Assembly: GCF_913055835.1 (NCBI RefSeq)
Contig: NZ_CAJXKQ010000003.1
Coordinates: 124,001 to 188,000 of the forward strand
Source: an uncultured Marinobacter sp.
GTDB lineage: Bacteria; Pseudomonadota; Gammaproteobacteria; Pseudomonadales; Oleiphilaceae
DNA length: 64,000 bases
Reading direction: 5' to 3'
This document shows positions 57,955 to 64,000 of the stretch, one piece after another. Each line of letters begins with the position of its first letter. Within the stretch, counting starts at the first letter, position 1. The notes below the pieces were generated by a model, which saw nothing but the letters and a program-made list of their open reading frames with translations, did not search any database and had not been told where the DNA came from. A program made the position numbers and the translations under genes.

Positions 57955-58503
57955 CTACTCCCACTCCACGAATGAAACCCGAGGTTCGTAATCAGGCGCC
58001 CGGGCCTCCAGACTCATCTGCAAACGGAGCACGCCGGGGCGTTTTCTGAACCGGTGAGTGGATTCCCGACGCACAAAATCATCATCCGCTGAGCGGGCGG
58101 TAATCACGGTCTTCAGCTCGTGCTCGCCATTCTTCAGATTGCCGGTGAATAGCTGCTGGATTCCACCGCGTTCAAGGGATGCCCGTTCTCTCTCGGAATA
58201 CAGGTGGGACGCCACAGGTTTGCCATTCACAAACAGTTCCACGGAATCCAGATCCAGGGCATCCCGACTTTGAAGTGTCAGAAAAACTGCCAGTCGGGTA
58301 TTGGCTGGATGCAGGACCTTTTGCTCGAGGGCAAATACGCGTTCGGAATGACTGGCTACCTCGGCACCAAGGCGCTCGAGCTCCTCGTCAAGACCAGCCG
58401 CACCAGACGCAGGAGCAGCCAGCAATGCCAGAACCACTGACGCGATGGTGACTATCCTTTGGTGTGCTATCCGGCGCTTTTGTGTTTGTTTTGTGCCGAA
58501 CAT
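57955..58503 (-). CDS. Signal-anchored or exported protein, first gene of the Exb/TPR operon
   Basis: 182 residues, not recognised. A basic N-terminus (KQTQKRRIAHQR) and a hydrophobic stretch (about 17-36, IVTIASVVLALLAAPASGA) form a signal peptide or anchor. A short helix and a beta-rich domain follow (DLDSVELFVNGKPVASHLY, GEHELKTVITARSADDDF). The domain looks like a small immunoglobulin-like ligand-binding fold. I chose ATG 58503, with AGGAGG three bases upstream. Starts at 58536 and 58623 are possible. It leads the nine-gene operon down to 50208. Confidence 0.7.
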   Translation of the reverse strand: MFGTKQTQKRRIAHQRIVTIASVVLALLAAPASGAAGLDEELERLGAEVASHSERVFALEQKVLHPANTRLAVFLTLQSRDALDLDSVELFVNGKPVASHLYSERERASLERGGIQQLFTGNLKNGEHELKTVITARSADDDFVRRESTHRFRKRPGVLRLQMSLEARAPDYEPRVSFVEWE

Positions 58504-58848
58504 AAGCCTCCTGCCCCTGTAGCCCGTGTAGCGCATGCAAACTTCTGTAACAGATCGGCAGAAAGCGTAACACTTGGTAACCGCCAAGAACGGTATCCAG
58601 ATCACCAAATGAGAAACGCACATCTGAAGCTGAAAGGGCGGGGAAAGTGTCGAGTTATTTGACAGAGTCAGGGAGGAGATGGAAGCGCAAAGGAGCTCAG
58701 GCGGACAAGTTGAATTTTAAACGACTGTTTTAACAGCCTTTAATCCAACTGGCCCTGTATTTGCTCCCTGAAAAGCGGCGGGAGTGCCCTCAGGCAACCC
58801 CGCTTGATATGCCGAGCTTTGCCGATGCCCTCAACCGCATCGGCTTTT
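58504..58848. other. Intergenic region with possible plus-strand RNA
   Basis: 345 bases without a protein gene. It must hold the promoter of the minus-strand Exb/TPR operon, which I could not place. Plus-strand structures are CTGTT-TT-AACAG (about 58725-58736), a nested hairpin AAGCGG/CCGCTT with inner TGCC/GGCA (58773-58805), and a clear terminator at 58821-58850. A TTTAAT box at 58739-58744 could start a transcript of roughly 100 bases. A 13-codon ORF at 58680 has its ribosome site touching the ATG and is not credible. Confidence 0.4.
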
Positions 58849-58850
58849 TT
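58821..58850 (+). terminator. Orphan plus-strand terminator
   Basis: Perfect eight-base stem GCCGATGC/GCATCGGC (58821-58844) followed by six T. The T run is on the plus strand and overlaps the stop codon of the minus-strand VWA gene. No plus-strand gene precedes it. Confidence 0.75.
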
Positions 58851-60027
58851 ATTTGCTCAGTTGCTTCATGGCCGATTCGAGGCCTTCGACGGTCAACGGG
58901 TACATGTGATCATTCACCAGCTGTTTGGTCATGCCCAACGAACCGCCATTGCCCCAGTAACTCTCCGGGAGCGGATTGATCCAGACAACCTTGCGGAAGT
59001 GCTCGGTGATACGCTGGAACCAGGTGGCTCCTGCTTCTTCGTTCCAGTGTTCGATCGAGCCACCGGGATGGGAGATCTCATAAGGCGCCATGGTCGCGTC
59101 ACCCACAAAGATCACTTTGTAGTCGGGCGTGTACTTGTGAAGGATGTCCCAGGTGCTGGTGGTTTCATTCATCCGGCGAATATTGTTCTTCCAGACACTT
59201 TCGTAGATGAAATTGTGGAAGTAGAAATATTCCATGTGCTTGAACTCCAGCCGCGCGGCCGAGAACAACTCCTCGCACACACGAACGTGAGGGTCCATGG
59301 AGCCGCCCACATCGAAGAAGATCAGCACTTTCACCGCGTTGTGCCGTTCAGGCACCATTTTCAGATCCAGATAGCCGGCATTGCGAGCCGTGGAACGAAT
59401 GGTATCGTCCATATCCAGCTGGTCCGCCGCACCCTGGCGAGCGAATTTCCGTAACCGGCGCAGCGCCACCTTGATGTTCCGGATGCCCAGGGTCACGCTG
59501 TCGTCCAGATCCTTGAACTCGCGCTTTTCCCAGACCTTCACGGCCCTGCCGTGGCGACCGTTTTTCTGGCCGATCCGGAAGCCCTCCGGGTTGTATCCGT
59601 TGGCGCCGAATGGTGAGGTGCCACCGGTGCCGATCCATTTGTTGCCGCCGGCGTGGCGCTCTTCCTGCTCTTCCATGCGTTTCTTGAAAGTTTCGATCAG
59701 CTCCTCAAGGCCTCCGAGGGAATCGATCTTCGCCTTCTCTTCCTCGGACAGGTGCTTCTCGAACTCTGCCCTCAACCAGTCGTCCGGAATCAGGGCTTCC
59801 AGCAGGTCGTCGAGATTCTCGATGCCCTCAAAGTAAGCCTGGAACGCGCGGTCAAACTTGTCGAAGTGGCGCTCATCCTTGACCAGGCAAAGACGGGACA
59901 GATAATAGAACTCCTCCATATCCGCAAAGGCCAGCCGTTTCTGCAGAGCTTCCAGAAGATCCAGAAACTCTCTCAGACTGGCAGGTACCCTTGCGCGCCG
60001 GACTTCAAGAAAAAAATCAATCAACAT
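58849..60027 (-). CDS. CoxE-like von Willebrand factor A protein
   Basis: 392 residues, COG3825/CoxE-like. The N-terminus MLIDFFLEVRRARVPASLREF and the C-terminal VWA domain (about 230-392) are typical. The metal-ion-dependent adhesion site reads FFDVGGSMD, so the first Ser of the usual DxSxS is Gly. TRAP-like positions later include VFVGDATMAP. These proteins work with a MoxR ATPase, here encoded immediately upstream on the same strand, in maturation or metal insertion of protein complexes. The client is unknown. No signal peptide. Starts further upstream would overlap moxR. Confidence 0.85.
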   Translation of the reverse strand: MLIDFFLEVRRARVPASLREFLDLLEALQKRLAFADMEEFYYLSRLCLVKDERHFDKFDRAFQAYFEGIENLDDLLEALIPDDWLRAEFEKHLSEEEKAKIDSLGGLEELIETFKKRMEEQEERHAGGNKWIGTGGTSPFGANGYNPEGFRIGQKNGRHGRAVKVWEKREFKDLDDSVTLGIRNIKVALRRLRKFARQGAADQLDMDDTIRSTARNAGYLDLKMVPERHNAVKVLIFFDVGGSMDPHVRVCEELFSAARLEFKHMEYFYFHNFIYESVWKNNIRRMNETTSTWDILHKYTPDYKVIFVGDATMAPYEISHPGGSIEHWNEEAGATWFQRITEHFRKVVWINPLPESYWGNGGSLGMTKQLVNDHMYPLTVEGLESAMKQLSK

Positions 60028-60061
60028 AAAACATGACTCTTGCCAATGGGCTTGCCGAGAA

Positions 60062-60904
60062 TCAGCTGCGGCGACGGGCCATAAAGGCGAGCTTCTGCAA
60101 CAGATGCACATCCTGCTCGTTCTTCACTAGCGCCCCGTACAGAGGTGGCAACGCCGAGCTGGTATCCTTTTCCTGCAGCATTTTTGCGGACAGCTCGTCT
60201 GCCATCAGCAGTTTCAGCCAGTCGATCAGTTCGGAGGTAGACGGCTTTTTCTTCAGCCCCGGGACCTTGCGCACATCGAAGAAGACTTCCAGGGCATCAC
60301 GAACGATTTCCTGCTGCAAGCCCGGGAAATGCACATCCACGATATTCTGCATGGTGTCATGGTCCGGGAAGCTGATGTAGTGGAAGAAACACCGGCGCAA
60401 GAAGGCGTCCGGCAATTCCTTCTCGTTGTTACTGGTGATCACCACGATCGGACGCTTTTTCGCCTTTACAGACTGCTGGGTCTCGTAGACGAAGAACTCC
60501 ATCCGGTCGAGTTCCAGCAACAGGTCGTTGGGGAATTCGATATCGGCCTTGTCGATCTCGTCGATCAGCAGCACCACCTGCTCGTCAGCCTCGAAGGCCT
60601 CCCAGAGCTTTCCTTTCACGATGTAGTTGCTGATGTCCTTGACCTTTTCATCGCCCAGCTGGGAGTCCCGCAGACGGGAAACCGCGTCGTATTCGTACAG
60701 CCCTTGCTGGGCCTTGGTGGTGGACTTGATGTGCCAGGGAATCAGCCTCATACCCAGACCGGCGGCCATTTCCTCCGCCAGCAGGGTTTTCCCGGTGCCC
60801 GGCTCGCCCTTGATCAACAGCGGACGCTGGAGCGCAATTGCTGCGTTGACGGCCATTTGCAGGTCATCGGTGGCTACGTACTTCTCGGTACCGGTAAACT
60901 TCAT
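60062..60904 (-). CDS. MoxR-family AAA ATPase
   Basis: 280 residues. Walker A GEPGTGKTLLAEEMA (about 36-43), Walker B VVLLIDEIDKAD (about 110), sensor 1 PIVVITSNNEKELPDAFLRR and a C-terminal lid are all present. MoxR ATPases act as chaperones together with VWA proteins. Here they are the CoxE-like protein 34 bases downstream and probably the membrane VWA protein 17 bases upstream. This MoxR subfamily (with COG3825) is distinct from the one usually linked to DUF58. Confidence 0.92.
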   Translation of the reverse strand: MKFTGTEKYVATDDLQMAVNAAIALQRPLLIKGEPGTGKTLLAEEMAAGLGMRLIPWHIKSTTKAQQGLYEYDAVSRLRDSQLGDEKVKDISNYIVKGKLWEAFEADEQVVLLIDEIDKADIEFPNDLLLELDRMEFFVYETQQSVKAKKRPIVVITSNNEKELPDAFLRRCFFHYISFPDHDTMQNIVDVHFPGLQQEIVRDALEVFFDVRKVPGLKKKPSTSELIDWLKLLMADELSAKMLQEKDTSSALPPLYGALVKNEQDVHLLQKLAFMARRRS

Positions 60905-60921
60905 GCTCTGGTTCCTGTTGG

Positions 60922-63057
60922 TTACTTTTTCTGGTCTTTCTGATCGGGTTTCTTCTTCGGATCATCCTCGGGCAATCCGGACTCGTCCTGATCATAATCG
61001 GGTAGATCGTCAAATTCGGAAAGATCAAAATCCTCCAGCCCGAACTCTTCCTCGTCGTCTTCTTCCGGCGCATCAGCGTCCGAGGGATCGGCAACATCTT
61101 CCAGCTCCGGGATATCCTCGTCCAGCTCCGGTGGATCTTCCTCCACGGGCGTGTCCGCTACCGGGATGTCGTCTTCCTGCTCCTCGGCCGGTTCAACCTC
61201 GGGTTCCGAAAGCTCTTCATCTTCCGCCTTCAGAGCCGCCTCATGCTCATCAATCACGGCCTCCAGTTCAGCCATGTCATCTTCTGGCGCTTCCTCGGTG
61301 ACCTCCGGAATCTCATCCGGTTCGGGCTCCGCGGTTTCCTCTGGTTCCGCCTCTGGCTCTCGTTCTGGCTCCGGCTCCTCCTCCAGATCTTCCAGCGTTT
61401 CCCGCTCGGCGGCGGCTTGCGCCTGCTCTTCCTGGCGTTGCTTCCGCTGGCGCAGTGCAAACCACACCAGGCCGCCAATCACCACCAGGCCACCGCCTGC
61501 CGCGCCGACCATCCACAAAGGTACGGCGAAGCCGGTTTCCGCTTCTTCCGGCTCCTCTGGTGCCGGTTCAGGTTGTTGTTCAGCCGGCGCTACTGGCCCT
61601 TCTGCCTGGCTCACGTCGATGGGCGATGCAATCTCCGGTTCGGGCTCGGGTTGCGCCGGCTCAGAGACTGAAGGTGAAGGCTCAGGTTCAGACGGTCCAG
61701 TTGTGGGCGCCGGCTCGGTTTCCTCCGTTGCCATCGACTCTCCCGGCAAATCAGCAGGCTCTGCCCCTTCAGGCATCGTGAACCCGACGGTAGCACTGAA
61801 CTTGCGGCTGAAAGTCTGGCCGTCGGCAACCACATCAACCGTGTAAAGGCCCGCAGCGGGCAAACGGCTCACGGTATCCCGATAGGTGCCGTCTTCCGGC
61901 GGCTGCTCACCGGACAATACCTTTGTTCCGCTTCTGCCATCCTCCGAGGTGATACTGAGGCTAACCTCGATCACACTCAGGAAGTCCGGATTGGTGATCT
62001 TTTCCTGCTCCTCGAAAAAGCCAACCCGGAGCTCCAGTGGTTTGTCCGCAGTGAACGTAGTTGGCAGGGGATTAACGACCATCCTGAGGTCGCTGACCAC
62101 CGTTATCCGGCTGCCCTCACCCAACTCACCGTTGATACGCCACTTCCCGGCCAACGGCTCATTGACGGTGATCAGGTCGTAGCCGGCTTCCCTTGCCCAG
62201 CGGACGTTATCGGGGAATTCGGAGAGATTCACGGTCTGCTCATCCGGGCGAACCAGGGCAAGCTCCCGTGTTGCGGAGGTCTCCGACTCACCCCAGAAAA
62301 TCAGGGCGGTAAATTCACTAACGCCCTCATCTACGGTGAAGCCGTTGCCCTCAATCGGAATCTGCTCCTGGGGCACCGCGGTGTTCAGAGCCTGAAGAAA
62401 CGCCAGGTTCAGTGCGTCTGCGGTATCGGCCACCTGGAAACGGCCGCCGGATTCCGTCGCCAACGCCTTCAGAAAGTCAGTATCGGCAGCCTCAGAAAGG
62501 GCCACCGGATGGAACGTGGCGCCCCGTTCGATGAGATCCGCCACAATCGTGCTCAGAATCCGCTGTTCCTCGGCCGTATTGGCAGCGGCATCGTCGGAGA
62601 TATCGACCTTGCCATCAGTCAGCAAAATGAAGTGAGTCCGGCTCAGATCGCCGTCCGTGAAATAGTCGTCGCTTGCCGTTTCAATCGCCGCACCAAGGTT
62701 GGTTCTGAGAGCGACAGAATTGATCTGCGCCGAGCGCTGGATGGCCATGTCGCGCCACGCGTCCGTGACTTCCCGGTGCGGCACCAGCATGTTGACGTAC
62801 TGCCCAAAGGTCCAGACACCGGCGGTGGTTCCCTCCGGCAACAGCCGGGCGAGCAGGCGAACCGCCGGCTGGCGGAGATTTTCCGGGTCCGTGTCTTTCA
62901 TGGAACCCGAGATATCGACAATGATTCGCACGTCCGACTGCTCTGGCAGTTGAACGTCATCGCTCTGCTGGGCATTAACCGCGACAGGCAAGCTGAGTGC
63001 GAGGCAAACAGCGAACAGAGCAAACCAGCGCGATGCAATCTCTCTCAAGGCATCCAT
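60922..63057 (-). CDS. Membrane-anchored VWA-domain protein with acidic tail
   Basis: 711 residues. A signal peptide (ends near VNAQ) precedes a VWA domain with an intact metal site DISGSM (Asp48, Ser50, Ser52). A beta-sandwich region follows (about 220-440), then a Pro/Glu-rich linker and a membrane helix (about 512-532, MVGAAGGGLVVIGGLVWFAL). The cytoplasmic tail of about 170 residues is dominated by Glu and Asp and ends KKKPDQKDQKK. The topology puts the VWA domain in the periplasm and the acidic tail next to MoxR. Role unknown. The neighbour genes suggest one functional module. Confidence 0.82.
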   Translation of the reverse strand: MDALREIASRWFALFAVCLALSLPVAVNAQQSDDVQLPEQSDVRIIVDISGSMKDTDPENLRQPAVRLLARLLPEGTTAGVWTFGQYVNMLVPHREVTDAWRDMAIQRSAQINSVALRTNLGAAIETASDDYFTDGDLSRTHFILLTDGKVDISDDAAANTAEEQRILSTIVADLIERGATFHPVALSEAADTDFLKALATESGGRFQVADTADALNLAFLQALNTAVPQEQIPIEGNGFTVDEGVSEFTALIFWGESETSATRELALVRPDEQTVNLSEFPDNVRWAREAGYDLITVNEPLAGKWRINGELGEGSRITVVSDLRMVVNPLPTTFTADKPLELRVGFFEEQEKITNPDFLSVIEVSLSITSEDGRSGTKVLSGEQPPEDGTYRDTVSRLPAAGLYTVDVVADGQTFSRKFSATVGFTMPEGAEPADLPGESMATEETEPAPTTGPSEPEPSPSVSEPAQPEPEPEIASPIDVSQAEGPVAPAEQQPEPAPEEPEEAETGFAVPLWMVGAAGGGLVVIGGLVWFALRQRKQRQEEQAQAAAERETLEDLEEEPEPEREPEAEPEETAEPEPDEIPEVTEEAPEDDMAELEAVIDEHEAALKAEDEELSEPEVEPAEEQEDDIPVADTPVEEDPPELDEDIPELEDVADPSDADAPEEDDEEEFGLEDFDLSEFDDLPDYDQDESGLPEDDPKKKPDQKDQKK

Positions 63058-63082
63058 CCTTTTCTTCTTCTAGTTTTACACG

Positions 63083-63427
63083 TTATTTGCGAACAAGACG
63101 GTAGCGAACCAGATCCAGCACCCAGACCAGCAACATTACCAGTCCTGCCAGACCAAGGTTAAACAGGGCCCTGCCTGAAGCGTCCGCATCGCCAAGAATC
63201 ATCTCGTAGCCGCCATAAAGCCAGGCCGGAATCCACCAACCGGGCAGATCCGGCGATTCAACCGGCGTAAGCAGTAACGCCACCAGAGCAGCAAGAATCA
63301 GGGTCCGCACCCCATAAAAAGGAAGGAAGCGGATCAGGCTCTTCATCATGTAAAAAAATACGACAAAGGCAATGGCGTAGGCGGCCCAGAAAATCCCGTA
63401 GGCCAGTTGTGCATCGGTATCAATCAT
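63083..63427 (-). CDS. Small inner-membrane protein
   Basis: 114 residues with three predicted membrane segments (IFWAAYAIAFVVFFYMMKSL, TLILAALVALLLTP and LGLAGLVMLLVWVLDLV). No motif is recognised. The ATG overlaps the ycgN stop by one base (TAATG), and the VWA gene follows after 25 bases, so it belongs to the ycgL-ycgN-VWA-moxR run. Confidence 0.75.
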   Translation of the reverse strand: MIDTDAQLAYGIFWAAYAIAFVVFFYMMKSLIRFLPFYGVRTLILAALVALLLTPVESPDLPGWWIPAWLYGGYEMILGDADASGRALFNLGLAGLVMLLVWVLDLVRYRLVRK

Positions 63428-63873
63428 TACAGGATCCAGTGAATGATGTGTTCTTCCCAATCTTCTTCCGGCACGCGGTCCTCTGAAATCACCTTGTGAC
63501 GGATCGAAACGCCTGCCTCGTGCACCGAGTCCCGATCTCCGCTTCGCAGAGGATGCCAGTCGGCCAGTGGCCGGTCTTCAGCCAGGGTCCGGTAAGCGCA
63601 GGTGTAAGGTAGCCAATGGTAGTCGTTGACCGTGCCCGGTGTCAGCACCGTACAGCCAGGCACTTTCTGCAGCCGTTCTTCGTAAACGGTACACTGGCAG
63701 TTTTCCTCGTCCATGTAACGACACACCAGATCGGTGTGGTAAACCTCACCCGTGTCTTCGTCTTCCAGTTTGTTCAGGCAACACTTCCCGCAACCGTCGC
63801 ATAGAGACTCCCATTCAGCTGGCGTCATCTCATGCAGGCGTTTACGCTGCCAGAACGGCACCTGGGCAATCAT
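63427..63873 (-). CDS. ycgN: YcgN-family cysteine cluster protein
   Basis: 148 residues, UPF0260/YcgN family. The CxxCxxCC cluster is Cys25, Cys28, Cys31 and Cys32 (LCDGCGKCCLN), with further cysteines in LVCRYMDEENCQC, PGC and YTCAYR. It probably binds zinc or an Fe-S cluster. Function unknown. It overlaps the upstream YcgL gene by four bases (ATGA), the conserved ycgL-ycgN order. Confidence 0.93.
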   Translation of the reverse strand: MIAQVPFWQRKRLHEMTPAEWESLCDGCGKCCLNKLEDEDTGEVYHTDLVCRYMDEENCQCTVYEERLQKVPGCTVLTPGTVNDYHWLPYTCAYRTLAEDRPLADWHPLRSGDRDSVHEAGVSIRHKVISEDRVPEEDWEEHIIHWIL

Positions 63874-64000
63874 GGATTGCGCTGCTCCAGCTTGCGCTTG
63901 AAGTCCACCACGTAAGACTCCTGTTCTTCCGGCATCTGCAGAAAAAAGTCTTTCTCGGCGATGGCGTCCAGGACCTGTTTCCCCGTGGTTCGTGCCAGCT
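63870..64000 (-). CDS. ycgL: YcgL domain-containing protein (partial, 5' end off window)
   Basis: The last 43 codons before the stop are inside the window, ending ESYVVDFKRKLEQRNP. The segment AIAEKDFFLQMPEEQE resembles the YcgL C-terminus (QGYYLQLPP in E. coli), and the position next to ycgN supports it. The 5' part lies beyond base 64000. In other genomes an rnd gene often follows upstream. Confidence 0.75.
   Translation of the reverse strand, partial: LARTTGKQVLDAIAEKDFFLQMPEEQESYVVDFKRKLEQRNP

Noticed and set aside
58659..58664. TTGACA box as a plus-strand promoter
   Set aside because: No -10-like hexamer occurs at 15-19 bases spacing.
58680..58721. 13-codon ORF after GGGAGGAG
   Set aside because: The ribosome site touches the ATG, and the peptide shows no recognisable features. 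It is probably chance.
58821..58850. Terminator for the minus-strand VWA gene
   Set aside because: On the minus strand the stem is preceded, not followed, by the A/T tract, so it works only for plus-strand transcripts.

Overview
The window is chromosomal DNA of a gammaproteobacterium, most likely a Marinobacter or close relative. That placement rests on gene order (leuC-leuD-leuB-asd-fimV-truA-trpF-trpB-trpA-accD, the Pseudomonas/Marinobacter arrangement with trpBA inserted before accD), on PilZ, ThrH and FimV sequences of Pseudomonas type, and on moderately GC-rich coding DNA. It is inference from remembered families, not a database match. No rRNA, tRNA, CRISPR array, prophage or transposase gene was found. 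Most genes lie on the minus strand in tight, often overlapping operons.

Layout. 1-12.5 kb (minus): leucine (leuCDB), aspartate-family (asd), pilus/polarity (fimV), tRNA modification (truA), tryptophan (trpFBA) and fatty-acid (accD, cut by the window edge) genes. 12.45-15.2 kb: a LysR regulator and an MFS permease, surrounded by REP-like palindromes and three copies of an unusual long fold-back element. 15.2-25.1 kb (minus): aroC, prmB, a patatin-like protein, a DUF4892 protein, an alpha/beta hydrolase, pilZ, holB, a TgpA-like transglutaminase and a DUF58 protein. 25.2-27.6 kb: three secreted proteins of unknown function. 27.8-34.8 kb: pabB, thrH, an APS-reductase-type cysH facing cysB, and a large MalT-like regulator. 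34.8-35.0 kb: a possible structured RNA. 35-42 kb (minus): mlaA, a DUF3336 patatin, exeA, gspB and dinG. 42-50 kb: a thioesterase, a FabH-like synthase of the PA3286 type, hrpA, fadD and a MaoC-type hydratase.

50.2-58.5 kb is the most interesting block: nine tightly coupled minus-strand genes. They encode a small signal-anchored protein, two large periplasmic TPR-type proteins, a TPR lipoprotein, a small secreted protein, an ExbB/TolQ-type channel, two different ExbD/TolR-type subunits and a TonB/AgmX-like protein. Together they look like a proton-driven trans-envelope machine related to TolQRA or gliding motors, with no known substrate. One ExbD subunit appears to have Asn where the proton-carrying Asp is expected.

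58.8-64 kb (minus): a MoxR AAA ATPase with a CoxE-like von Willebrand factor A (VWA) protein, a membrane-anchored VWA protein with a very acidic tail, a small membrane protein, ycgN and the 3' end of ycgL.
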